DNA of 64,000 nucleotides from Serpula lacrymans var. lacrymans S7.9 (lineage: Eukaryota > Basidiomycota > Agaricomycetes > Boletales > Serpulaceae): positions 1,857,968-1,921,967 of the forward strand of contig NW_006763293.1 of NCBI RefSeq assembly GCF_000218685.1. Direction: 5' to 3'. This document shows, piece by piece, positions 23,447 to 33,366 of this stretch (position 1 is its first letter; each line of letters opens with the position of its first letter). The position numbers and the translations under genes were made by a program. The notes beneath the pieces are model-generated. The model saw only the letters and a list, made by a program, of their open reading frames with translations. It ran no database searches and was not told the origin of the DNA.

Positions 23447-23622
23447 AGTGAAAAATATAGGGGGTAAACGCGAAGCTTGCTGAGTAGAAGTTGGTACAGA
23501 AATTGAGTTACTGGAAGAGAGGGATGGGACAGATAAAGTGGTGGGTGAGATAGAAGGTGTAGATGATAAATTAGACAGTGATGGCGATGAAATGGTTGGT
23601 ATTTAGCTTGAAGGAAACCACC

Positions 23623-23639
23623 CCTCGCGGTGGGCTCCA
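23623..23639 (-). promoter_or_regulatory. Primer-binding-like site of element A
   Basis: Reading in element direction, TGGAGCCCACCGCGAGG starts 2 nt after the end of the 5' LTR. The TGG start and position are as expected for pairing with a tRNA 3' end (..CCA). The tRNA was not identified. Confidence 0.7.
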
Positions 23640-23641
23640 AT

Positions 23642-25449
23642 TGTCAATGATGAGAACTGCAGTTAGAAAACCACACACAAAAACAAACTAACACACAATC
23701 CTCCCAGATTCCACGGAACTTGTTTATGGGCTTTGCCTCCTAGAACAGTGGAGTGGTCTGGTTGTTCGTGGGGTGGTACATATAAAGATCCTTCAAAGTA
23801 AAACCCAGAGATGTATGGGTGTGGGTTTTGAGGAGGAGGGATAGTTGAATTTGTAGAAGATAGGGGCTTTGTGGCGAATATAGATGAGCACTACCTTGCT
23901 AATTGTAGCACAAGGTAGGTTTGAGAATAACAAGGTGACGAGGTTCCCAGTGATAGCAGGCTCCTGACGCACAAATTGTAGTGCTTAGAAGGACTTTAAT
24001 TGAAAGGGATGAAAATGACTTTCAAAAGTGGAGAGTGACAATGACAGCAGATCATAGTGGTAGCAGTGGGAAGTGTTGTGACCACACTGGATCACAAGTA
24101 AAAGAATAGTGAACTTGAGATTAGAGAAGAAGTCTGGATTTGAGTTCTTGTTCTTTTACATGGTAAAATACAGGGGTTTATATAGTAAAAGAAAAGTAGG
24201 CTATGCACAGTATAGCTGTGCAAAAAGAATGAGAAAGAACATGAAGGAAGGAATGTATGCTGACAAATCCTGCGTAGGTAGTACAGGATAAGATTGTCAA
24301 AAAAAGGAAAAGAAAGGGATAGAACAATAAATGCTGTGAGTAATGTCACAGGTTTGTACAGCCATAAAATAAAGTCCAATAGCAAAAGGAGAGCAGGAAA
24401 ATCATGATGTCATGGGAAGATGCAGTAAAAAAAAGGGCAAGGCAAAACACTATCAGTATCAACACAGTTCCTTTATTGTTAGTCAGACATTCTAAAAAAT
24501 ATGTGTCCATAAAAATGATTCAAAAATCAAAAATAATCACACTGTAAATGAATGTTCTGCTGAAAAAAAAGAAACTGGAGCCACCGGTCCACCACCTAGT
24601 CCAAATCTGACAGTTCCATGGCCTTACCAATGGACTGGTTGTGTTGGACCACCTGGTCAAACAAGGGAGGGAGAGGAGTAGTTCTAATTTGGAACAAGTG
24701 AGTCTCAGGCAGTGTGTGGTAGGTGTAGCTGTAGCGAAGACGATGGATAAAAGATAAGTGTACCCAAGTAAATGGGACAGCGATGAACATGGGCAACGCA
24801 AGGGGATGAACCTTCTCCAGCTCAAAAACTACCCACCCACGCTCCAACCAGGTGAGACGAGCGACCGATGTTTTGATAGTATATGATGGCAGATCGACGT
24901 CATGAAGATGGACCTGTTGCCCTATTTGGACCGGCCGCCGGGGCTTTGCTGATATCAGCAGTGGCACATGGTAGTCAACGGATCGGCGACGGAAGCGGAT
25001 AGGAAGTGGTGACATCAGAAATGGTGGGGGTGCAAATAAGATGAGGAGGAGGAGGGTGGAGGTGACGAAAAAGTGGATTAGAATGGGGATCCAGAAACGA
25101 CTGTCAGGTGAGAATAAAAAGGAGAGGAAGGGGCCCATGGTGGGGCTAGGTAAAGGAAGGGGAGTAAGGGAAATGACAAAAGCGAGGGCGCAATGCAATG
25201 TGTAGCCAGTGGCGACGCAAAAATTTGCCGAAATGCCGAAACGCGGAAAGTACCGGATGGAAAAGCAAAGGTGAGCGTGACTGGATTGCCTAATAGAGGT
25301 GGTGCTGATCAGCCACAAGTTCAAAAAGGGCAATATTAATTACTATTCCACGTGGCACTGTGCCTGTGTGGCGCAAAGGCGAGTCTTTTTGAATATTCGC
25401 TTCGTTATTGACACCTGTCCATGCTACCAATCAACTCTGGTGCATGACA
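23642..25449 (-). repeat. Element A right (5') LTR
   Basis: 1808-bp direct repeat of the left LTR. It lacks the 397-bp insertion, so it documents the empty site. It abuts a truncated LTR of family B'. Confidence 0.9.
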
Positions 25450-25747
25450 GCGCACACAGGAACACACTATAAAGAAGATGATGGGGAGTGGTTACCCCTT
25501 AGGCTGCAGTGAGTTAGTTGTGCTAGACAACAGGAGGACTCACTGAGTCCTTCCCCATGTATTGCTCTTGTATATATACTAAAATACATGAGGTACTGTA
25601 CAGTTGTAAATAAAGTTCAAAGTCCAATGTCTAGCATGTGACCAGTCACATGATGAGTCTAGACACTGGTCAGGTGATATGTCACATGACTGGTCATGTG
25701 ACTTGGAAAATAAAAGTAGAAGTACAAAAGTGAAGCGTAAGTAGATG
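25450..25747 (+). repeat. Truncated family B' LTR, split by the chromovirus (rest at 34001-34020)
   Basis: Starts inside the family sequence (GCGCACACAGGAACACAC; about 30 bases of the expected LTR start are missing at the element A junction) and shows the B' core TATATATACTAAAATACATG and repeated TCACATGAC words. It continues after the chromovirus as CTGGTATGTCAATTGTAACA (34001-34020), the exact end seen in the reverse copy at 58799-59227. Confidence 0.85.
25743..25747. repeat. Target-site duplication of the chromovirus, left copy (AGATG)
   Basis: AGATG immediately before the LTR, repeated at 33996-34000 directly after the other LTR. A 5-bp duplication is typical of gypsy integrases. Confidence 0.95.
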
Positions 25748-26376
25748 TGTCAGGCAACAAATACGAAGCTATATAACAAAGCCCAATGTCTGGTCAAGTC
25801 CTTCCTTGAAGGCGGTGAATCAGAGTATGAGAATGAAGAGTATCGGTAAGAGCGCAAATCCAAACTAATATTGAACTGGAGAACAATACATCAAGTATGT
25901 ACTTCTCTATATAGTGAACGACGATGGTCAGACCGAGAAAGGGAAGTATTGAGAAAGTGGTCTGACCAGCTAGCTAACCAATAAGAAAAAAAAGAAGAAA
26001 GTGGTCCGATCTATCGTCTTTACTAATCGTACGAGAAAGTGTATTGGTAAGGGATGTACGATTGGCCGTATCAGTAAGCCCATGAGAAGGCGCTGACTCA
26101 CAACCTTCTTCGCTTATCAATATTCCTCCGAAGTATTCCCAGACATAGCACTGGATCGTGACTATGTCATCTGGATATCTTCTCGAGGGTCGACAACGAG
26201 TCTACCTCGTTGTAGGTACGATAGAACGTGAGTGTGAAGAGAGAATAAGAAGAAAAATGATAAAAGTAATAAGACACCTGCTGTAATCTCTAGTCCAAGG
26301 GCAAGAGGAGTGACGGGGATTGAGTCTGCTAACCACGACATGACGGGAATGCGATAAGAAAAATCGATTCCTCACA
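25748..26376 (-). repeat. Chromovirus 3' LTR
   Basis: 629 bp, element-sense start TGTGAGG and end CTGACA. Differs from the other LTR only within the last 45 bases on the plus strand (ACGACA against ACAACA; TGCGAT against TGTGAT). Confidence 0.97.
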
Positions 26377-26390
26377 TTAGCTCCCCTTTT
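26377..26390 (-). promoter_or_regulatory. Polypurine tract of the chromovirus
   Basis: In element sense AAAAGGGGAGCTAA directly precedes the 3' LTR, the expected site of plus-strand DNA priming. Its first two bases overlap the pol stop codon. Confidence 0.75.
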
Positions 26391-29300
26391 ATAAGACTCG
26401 TGTCCTCATGAGTCCGGATGCGGCACTTTGGAACTTGTTACTAATCCAATCAAAGAGCATGGGAGGTTTGGAAGTGGCGGTGTAGTTTTCGTAAGGACGG
26501 AAGTGGAGAGAAGCGGTAATAATCCGAGGGGCGGCTGGATTTGTTTTATGGAAAGCGGCGAGTAAATCAGCGACATGCGTAAGATTGGTGTCGGGTTCCC
26601 AAGTTCGTTCGGAGACTGGATAACCATGCCAGTGAATGAGGTAGTCGAGTTTACTACCTTTCAGTTTGGTCGGTCTGGAAGCGATTATACTCTCTACTTC
26701 GTATTCGTCTATTCCTTCCACGATCTCGGGTGGTGGTCGCGAGGAAATTGGTTGATTGATGAATTCGGGAGCGTGGTATGGGGAGAGGAGGGCTTCGTTG
26801 AACACGGGATGAATGGACTTCCAACTTTTAGGGATATCGAGTTGATAGGCGGAGGGTCCGACCTTTTGGGTGACTTTGAAAGGTCCGAAGCGTTTATCGT
26901 CTAATTTCTTCATTGGTCTATCCGTTGTGATGTTATGCCCTTCTAACCAGACTTTGTCGCCAGCTTGGTACTCCCGGGAGGGGGATTTCTTACGGTCGTA
27001 ATACTTCTTCAGATTCTCGTTTGCTACAAGAAGGGAGGATTTCGTGATATCGTGGAGTTTTTTCATTTGTTCGCTAAATTCTGCTGCAGAAGCGGAGCGA
27101 GGGGATGACGTGGTGGTGATATTCGTTCTTGGGTGTAACCCATAGTTCAAAAAGAAGGGTGTTTGATTCGTTGCGGTATGAAGGTGGTTGTTGTATGTAA
27201 ACTCAGCAATGGAGAGCCAGTCTGCCCAGTCATCTTGTCGATGATTTATAAAAACGCGGAGGTAGTGCTCTAGATCCTGGTTGATCCGTTCAGATTGTCC
27301 GTCTGTTTGAGGGTGATAGCCTGTAGAGAGGCCTGGTGTTATCCCCATCAGGTCGTAGAAGTCTTTTGTGAATCGAGACATGAATTGAGGACCTCGATCG
27401 GAGACGATCTTTTCAGGAATTCCGTGGAGTCGTATTACATTATCTCGGAGTTGTCGTGCATAACCGGCCGAGTCGAGAGTGACGAAGGTGGGGACGAAAT
27501 GGGCCATTTTACTAAATCGGTCAACAAAGACCTGAACGGCGGTGTAGCCCTTGGATTCCGGTAATGCGCCTATGAGATCGGTGGTGATAACCTGCCAAGG
27601 CCGATCTGGTATCGGGTTCGGGTGTAGAGGGGCGTTAATCTTTGTCCGATGTGCCTTGGTGCGTTGACAACTCTCGCATCCTCGTACATACCGTCTGATA
27701 TCTGTACGAAGACTCGGCCACCAGAGCTCTCGGTTTACTCGTTCAAACATCGTTCTTTCTCCTGGGTGCCCGGCTAGGGCTTCGTCGTGATGATCTTTCA
27801 ATATTCGCGCCCTTAGTTCGTGATTTCGGGGAACGTATACTCGGTCAGCTAAAGGGATCGGGTAGGAACTCGTCGCGGACTCTCTCTTGATCCAGACGAT
27901 CCTATCCTTCATCTTCCAGGTATCCGGCTTCTCTTTCAAGTTCTTCCTTACTATGTCGTCTTGTTTCTGGAAGCTTTGACGTATATCTGGTAGGTATCCT
28001 TCGTTGGTGTCAAGTAATTCGAAATGTACGTCTGGGAGAAGTATCTGATCTTCGTTATCGTTTGTGCCTTTAGGATGATCGATCTGTCTGCTTAACAGGT
28101 CGGCCTTCGTATTCTGATTTCCTTTGACGTGTTCCATCTTAAAATTATAATCTGCAAGCTGGGATGACCATCGAGCTTGGCGTCGATTGTATTTCTGCGG
28201 TTGACGGAAGTAGAGGAGGTTTTGGTGATCTGTGAAGATGGTGAAGGGGTGTTTCGATCCTACAAGGTGATGTCGCCATTCATCTAACGCCGTCATGATT
28301 GCGAGCATCTCTTTGTCGTAAATTTCATAGTTCCGTTCTGCAGGGGTAAGGGCTTTCGAGAGGAACGCTATGGGTCTGAATTTGTCGTTTTGTTTCTGGG
28401 ATAGGACGGCTCCTACAGCGAAGTCAGAGGCGTCGGTTTCTAGTTTGAATGGGTCGTCGTCGTTTGGTATAGCAAGGGTGGGGGCAGTAGTAAGCGTTTT
28501 CTTCAACGTTTCAAAGGACGTCTCTTGTTCGTCTTTCCAGGTCCAGTCAACTTTTCCGGTGAGCACAGTGAGTGGTTTCGCAATTCGTCCGTAGTCTTTA
28601 ACAAATCGTCGATAGAAATTGGAGAACCCTAAGAATGATTGGAGTTCCCTTTTGTTCTTTGGTGCGGGCCAGTCAGCGACCGCTGCGACTTTTAACGGAT
28701 CCATACGGATAGTGTCTTTGGAGATGATCATGCCTAAGTACTCGACTTCCTGTTTCTCGAATTCGCACTTCTCTGGTTTAAGATACAACTGATTTTGTTG
28801 CAGGATACGGAGGACTTTGGTGACTATTTGACGATGTTCTTCGAGTGTTTCCGTGAAGATCATAATATCGTCTAAATATACAATAACTTTTCCTTCCGTG
28901 ATCAGTTCTCTTAGGAGGTGGTCCATCATGGTCTGGAAGGTTGCTGGCGAGTTGGTAAGTCCGAAAAACATGACGAGGGGTTCGAACAGGCCGCGATTGG
29001 TCCTGAAAGCGGCCTTGTGTTCGTCTCCTTCTTGGATTCGGACGTTGTTGTATCCCCATCGTACGTCTAGTTTCGTGAAGTAATTGGCACCTTTGAGTTT
29101 ATCGATGAGTTCGGATATGAGGGGGAGGGTGTAGCGATTCTTTATGGTAAGCTCATTCAGCTTGCGATAATCTTGGACAGGGCGTAGTGAGCCATCTTTC
29201 TTTTTGATAAAGAAGAATGGCGATGCGTAAGGTGATTTGGATACTCGAATCCGTCCACTTGTTAGATTTTCGTTAAGGAATTCGTCTAGATGGTGTTGTT

Positions 29301-30222
29301 CGTCTCGGCTAAGAGGGTACGTTTTGCAGTCAAGACCATTAGCCTCGGGTATTAACTCAATTGCATGGTCCCAAGGACGTTTCGGGGGAAGTTTGTCAAA
29401 TGATTCTTTGGTGAAGACGGGTTCGAATTCATGGTAGATTGGAGGAACGACATCTCGGAAAGTAAGCTTTGACTTTGCCTTTTCGGAGGATTCGGCGATT
29501 TGTTGACTTTTAGTGGCAAATGCGTTCAATTCTAGCTGTGTTATCTCCATAATTCGTGTTTCGAGATCGACGGCTAGAACTTTATCCCCTTCTTCAGGAT
29601 GATACTCCGGATCATCAGCAGGGAAGGTAATCTTGTTGGTCCGCCAATTGATTGTTGGATTCGTCAGTATCAACCAGTCGTATCCAAGCAGTATGCGTGG
29701 TGAAAGTAGAGATGCTACGATGACATCTATCAAATGTTCTTTCCCTTTCACATTGATGTGAAGAGTGATATAGTGTGTTACTTTCTGGGATCGACCATCG
29801 GCTCCTGCAGCGTCAAGAGGGACGGGCAGAGGCATAGTATTGAGGGTATACTTGTCAACCAGCCTTCGATCGATAACCGAGTTGGTGCAACCAGAGTCGA
29901 TAAGGGTTGGGACGGTGAATGTCTGTCTGTCGTCTATGGTAGTGACTTGAGAAATGACGTGGAGGCTTCGTTTTGACGTAGGGTTGTGCGACGAGGTGTA
30001 AGCATGGATGCGTTCTATAATATTCTCTTCGTCGTGGTTCTTTAGCATCTGTATCGCCTGCAGGGTGATATGCTCGTAGTGATCTTTATGGGCCCAGTTT
30101 CGTAACAGAGCTCTTGCTCTTTCTGGTTTCTGGTCTTTGATTCGTCTGGCCAACCATTCCGGTGAATGTGGCTTCGCGTAGGTTTCGGTTACAGCACGTA
30201 GATGTTGATCAACTCGTTTCAT
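26389..30222 (-). CDS. Chromovirus Pol: protease, RT, RNase H, integrase, chromodomain
   Basis: 1277 codons, uninterrupted, ATG at 30222. Order: retropepsin LIDSGCTNSVID (108-119), reverse transcriptase with FIKKKDGSLRPVQDYRKLN (about 338-356) and the catalytic VYLDDIMIF (448-456), RNase H starting KLETDASDFAVGAVL, integrase zinc finger HHDEALAGHPG..CESCQRTKAH, DDE core (TTDLIGALP, IVSDRGPQFMS, GYHPQTDGQSERIN), then a chromodomain with YLIHWHGYPVSERTWEP. The chromodomain tethers integration to modified histones. Pol begins 60 nt after the gag stop in another frame, so it is not a simple frameshift fusion; reinitiation or splicing is likely (inference). Confidence 0.95.
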   Translation of the reverse strand: MKRVDQHLRAVTETYAKPHSPEWLARRIKDQKPERARALLRNWAHKDHYEHITLQAIQMLKNHDEENIIERIHAYTSSHNPTSKRSLHVISQVTTIDDRQTFTVPTLIDSGCTNSVIDRRLVDKYTLNTMPLPVPLDAAGADGRSQKVTHYITLHINVKGKEHLIDVIVASLLSPRILLGYDWLILTNPTINWRTNKITFPADDPEYHPEEGDKVLAVDLETRIMEITQLELNAFATKSQQIAESSEKAKSKLTFRDVVPPIYHEFEPVFTKESFDKLPPKRPWDHAIELIPEANGLDCKTYPLSRDEQHHLDEFLNENLTSGRIRVSKSPYASPFFFIKKKDGSLRPVQDYRKLNELTIKNRYTLPLISELIDKLKGANYFTKLDVRWGYNNVRIQEGDEHKAAFRTNRGLFEPLVMFFGLTNSPATFQTMMDHLLRELITEGKVIVYLDDIMIFTETLEEHRQIVTKVLRILQQNQLYLKPEKCEFEKQEVEYLGMIISKDTIRMDPLKVAAVADWPAPKNKRELQSFLGFSNFYRRFVKDYGRIAKPLTVLTGKVDWTWKDEQETSFETLKKTLTTAPTLAIPNDDDPFKLETDASDFAVGAVLSQKQNDKFRPIAFLSKALTPAERNYEIYDKEMLAIMTALDEWRHHLVGSKHPFTIFTDHQNLLYFRQPQKYNRRQARWSSQLADYNFKMEHVKGNQNTKADLLSRQIDHPKGTNDNEDQILLPDVHFELLDTNEGYLPDIRQSFQKQDDIVRKNLKEKPDTWKMKDRIVWIKRESATSSYPIPLADRVYVPRNHELRARILKDHHDEALAGHPGERTMFERVNRELWWPSLRTDIRRYVRGCESCQRTKAHRTKINAPLHPNPIPDRPWQVITTDLIGALPESKGYTAVQVFVDRFSKMAHFVPTFVTLDSAGYARQLRDNVIRLHGIPEKIVSDRGPQFMSRFTKDFYDLMGITPGLSTGYHPQTDGQSERINQDLEHYLRVFINHRQDDWADWLSIAEFTYNNHLHTATNQTPFFLNYGLHPRTNITTTSSPRSASAAEFSEQMKKLHDITKSSLLVANENLKKYYDRKKSPSREYQAGDKVWLEGHNITTDRPMKKLDDKRFGPFKVTQKVGPSAYQLDIPKSWKSIHPVFNEALLSPYHAPEFINQPISSRPPPEIVEGIDEYEVESIIASRPTKLKGSKLDYLIHWHGYPVSERTWEPDTNLTHVADLLAAFHKTNPAAPRIITASLHFRPYENYTATSKPPMLFDWISNKFQSAASGLMRTRVL

Positions 30223-30281
30223 TGCAGTCGTTGGTAATGTACGAGGGTTAAATACAACATTTCGGGTCAGAGAGTCCGTGC

Positions 30282-31343
30282 TTACTCCTGACCTTTCTGA
30301 AAATCCTTCGGGGGTGCTTCAATTTCTTTTAATGACGATGTAGTGGGAGTGTCTTTGGTTTCCTCCGTTTCCATATATCGTATTGCCATCTTTCCATGTG
30401 GGCAATTTCTAGCAATGTGGCCTCGTTCGCCACAGTTGTAACAAGTAACATTCGGGTTGGGCCGATGTTGTCTCTGCGTGTTGGAACTCCCAATCTCCAT
30501 AGGTACACCTGATCCTCCAAACGTTCCTGCTGTGTTTGGATGGACTGCATTCTGGGGCGGTGGTCTATGAGATGGAGTATAATACGGTCGCTGTTGGATA
30601 TACTGTGGTCTTCGCGTCTCTGTTTGCGGTACTGTCTGTCGATGCTGTGGCGGAGGGTAGTGTTGGTTCTGCTGATAGCGCGGTTGATATCGTTGATACT
30701 GAATTGGCAGCCTCTGTTGAGGTGGTTTATCTCTCTTCCTTTCCAGATTAAGCTCTTCATTTTGCTGTTCCCATTTCCTTGCTGCTGCCTTCCACTCTAA
30801 GTACGTGGTGGGTAGGTTTTCCTGTTGCGAGATACGATCACGAAGGAATTGAGAGAGGTTGCGGCGAAGGATACTGTGAATGAACGGATAACTTTCATCT
30901 GCGTCTGGTGGTAATCCCGCTTCCATGAGTTTGGATTCGAGTCCTCCAAAATATGCGTCTACCGTCATCTCTCGCTGTTCGTAATCGTGAAGGGCAATCT
31001 CTGCTTTCAACTTGAGATGGGGGTCCAAGAATTCGTTATCTAACTCCTTGATGAATTCTGAGATAGTTCCCCAATTTCGCGGTGCAAATAGGTCTCCTAG
31101 CACTGCGGTTTTGTTGTTGAAATTCGCCTTCCATGTATGACAGGCGTCATTGGCTTTATCGGACGAGATCCGGGATAGTGCAAAGAGGATTTTGGAGGAG
31201 TTGGTTTGGAAACTTCTGGGATAGGCGAAAAAGTAGTTTGCTAAAGCGTTCTTCCAGTCAACGTATGTTTCCTTTTTACCGATGAATTCGAATGGAGGAG
31301 TGGCAAGGACAGCTTTACTTCCTTGATTTGTTTCGTCGGCCAT
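30282..31343 (-). CDS. Chromovirus Gag with zinc knuckle
   Basis: 353 residues from the ATG at 31343, the first ATG in any frame downstream of the 5' LTR U5 region. Contains a capsid-type helical domain (WKNALANYFFAYPRSF; FIKELDNEFLDPHLKLKAE; LRRNLSQFLRDRI), a Gln/Pro/Tyr-rich linker, and CYNCGERGHIARNC near residues 310-323 (CX2CX4HX4C). The same frame is open for 77 codons upstream, Pro/Glu/Asp-rich, but without ATG, back to TAA at 31575-31577. Confidence 0.93.
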   Translation of the reverse strand: MADETNQGSKAVLATPPFEFIGKKETYVDWKNALANYFFAYPRSFQTNSSKILFALSRISSDKANDACHTWKANFNNKTAVLGDLFAPRNWGTISEFIKELDNEFLDPHLKLKAEIALHDYEQREMTVDAYFGGLESKLMEAGLPPDADESYPFIHSILRRNLSQFLRDRISQQENLPTTYLEWKAAARKWEQQNEELNLERKRDKPPQQRLPIQYQRYQPRYQQNQHYPPPQHRQTVPQTETRRPQYIQQRPYYTPSHRPPPQNAVHPNTAGTFGGSGVPMEIGSSNTQRQHRPNPNVTCYNCGERGHIARNCPHGKMAIRYMETEETKDTPTTSSLKEIEAPPKDFQKGQE

Positions 31344-31626
31344 TGCTGCTGCTAGATCAGGTTCAAGGTCCAAAGATTCCTGATCGAACCAATCGTCGGG
31401 TTGGTTTTCGGGTTCTGGAGTTGGAGGTGGGGGAGGAAAGTTTTCTGGTCCTGCTGATTGATACAGATCGTCTGGTTCTAGAGCTTCAGCCGCAGCTCCT
31501 AGAGATTGTGGGGGAGGTGTGTCGGGAGTGACCAGAGGACGGGGTTCTCGATAGGGCTCCAGATTTTCAACGGGTTAGATAACGGGTTTAGATAACAAGT
31601 CTTTCTAGATAACTGGTCTTTTTTAT

Positions 31627-33262
31627 TTACTCAAAGTCTGGGTCAAACGTAAAATTACTAGGGAAGTCTCCTCCTTCTGCTTCTCGGGGTCTCCAGTATT
31701 CTACGCTTTGAGTAGACTCTTCACTTTCCGACTCGGTTTCGCTGCTAGATTCTCCTCCAAGTATATCTGTTAACGAACTTCCTGTTTCTCGTTCTATCCT
31801 TTCTGCGCAAGGTGCAAAAAGTTGTTCAACCGACGGGATGAGCGGTGATTCTCCTCTTCGACCTTGGTAGGTGTAAGAGTATTGCGAATAGATACGAGTT
31901 CGTGAGCTATGGTTGATAACGGCCCAGAAATCGCTTTGGAGTACTGTAACAATGAAACGTTCGGGGTGATCAGATTGTTGGTTAACAACGAATGGAGTGA
32001 GGATTTCTAGGATCCAGTAATATTCGTCGACGTATTCTGAAACGTGTCGAATGTTGTCAATTTCGGTCGTGTAGTCTTCTCCGTCACGGGATTTCCTCTG
32101 AGCAGTTGCGATGAGCTGATCAAATCGTGCTAACGCAGCAACAACTCGTCGAATATGATCTTTAGTAGAGGGCGTGACAATGATAATGGAAGTGCTGTGT
32201 TGAAGACCAAACCGCGGCCCGAATGCGTCAAGATCGTGGACTTCAGGGAGGTAGAGAGTTCGGCGAAGTCGTGTCAGATATTGGACAATAGAAAGGTGGT
32301 CTAGATGATTGCCGATGCAGAAGTACTGGATGGGTTGGTAACTGACAGGAGAGGCGGAGTAGGTGTCGTAGTAGTCAGATGTAAAAAATGAGGACGGGAT
32401 ATCGTAGGTAGGTTACTCGTTAGGCCTCTTCCTTAACACAATGCCACAAAGCAAGGTGTGTTCGAAATCGTAAGGGAGGAGGCGGCTGGGTATGTCTGGA
32501 AAAATGAGAGGACGGATTCGATAAAGATCGAGAAGATCTGGGATGTGGTTCTGCGAAATAAGTTGCAGGTTTCGTTCTTGTACGTTGGCTATTCCTTTCA
32601 AAAGCTTAACCCTCTGAGTGTTCTCGTAACTCGGGCGTACTAGGCTCTCGAAGTAGTCTATCAACGGAATTTGTTCGTGCCGCAGGGATATGAAGATTAA
32701 AAGTTCTCTCCGTGCTCTGTCGGAGATGTTGGAGTATCTCCTCGAGACTGCGAGAATTTCTCCTACAGATGGCGGAATGGTAAAAAATGGATTGGGTGAG
32801 AGTGAGTGCGTCGTTTATGTCGAGGATGATATCCTCGATCGGATCAATTGGTGAAGACGAAGCAGAGGAGTCTTGATACAACTCAGTGATCTGTTCGATC
32901 GTTCCTTCCTCGTCTGGAGTACGGGCTTTGGTAGGGACGGGGAGGACCGGGAGCTGTTTGTTGAGAGTTGCGAGGAAATCTCTCTGGTGTCTGCGGTCCG
33001 CTTCTGATACCCACTCTTCTGAGAGCTGTTGGGAGGTAGACACGATGGAGGTATACGACGTCGCTGACGAGTCCGGTTTGTAGATATCTGATGATGGCAA
33101 AGAACGCAAAGAATTGGACGAGAGCGGTGATGGTAGAGAAGGCGTCCAGTTTGAGAAGACTGAACGACAATAGGTGTAATAGGGTGGATAGTGAGAGGTT
33201 GATGACGATAGTGAGGAGAGGGATAGGGATGGTAGAGAGGTGGAGAAGGTGATGATGAAGGT
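31627..33262 (-). CDS. Methionine-free leader open frames upstream of chromovirus gag
   Basis: Three coding-like stretches on the sense strand, none containing ATG. (1) 33262-32609, 218 codons, Ser-rich then acidic (SEEWVSEADRRHQRDFLATL). (2) 32814-32416, 133 codons, including RRELLIFISLRHEQIPLIDY and LLDLYRIRPLIFPD. (3) same frame as 2, 32412-31630, 261 codons without stop, including YLTRLRRTLYLPEVHDLDAF and an acidic end. The stop between 2 and 3 (32413-32415) falls in a possible 75-nt in-frame intron 32416-32342 (gtaacc..ctgtcag, with a CTGAC branch-like word). The change from frame 1 to 2 lies near a T6 run at about 32796. No homologue is known to me; translation would need a non-AUG start. 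Confidence 0.45.
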
Positions 33263-33366
33263 TTAGACCGGTGCAGTGGCAACGACAGTCTTTTTCAGGG
33301 TGTAGGGAAACGGTTTTCCAAAGAGGGGCTCTGGAAAAGGATTCGAGGTAGGTGAGTTCAATATTT

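Larger units (their letters stand above)
13917..25449 (-). mobile_element. Element A: old Ty3/gypsy LTR retrotransposon with 1.8-kb LTRs
   Basis: Two direct repeats (13917-16125 and 23642-25449) bound a 7.5-kb interior with gag-protease and pol on the minus strand. Both LTRs start TGTC and end TGACA. A primer-binding-like sequence lies just inside the right, 5' LTR. Element A is damaged: pol has two in-frame stops, the LTRs differ at many positions, the left LTR carries a solo LTR, and the outer flanks (AGCAC and GCGCA) are not a clean target duplication. Domain order gag - zinc knuckle - protease - RT - RNase H - integrase is that of gypsy elements. Confidence 0.9.

Noticed and set aside
30222..30284. 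Classical -1 or +1 frameshift between chromovirus gag and pol
   Set aside because: Pol starts with its own ATG 60 nt downstream of the gag stop and there is no overlap, so a simple slip cannot join them.
33340..33366. Primer-binding site of the chromovirus next to its 5' LTR
   Set aside because: The sequence after the LTR (AAATATTGAACTCACC in sense) does not begin TGG and I could not match it to a tRNA end; another priming mode is possible but unproven.
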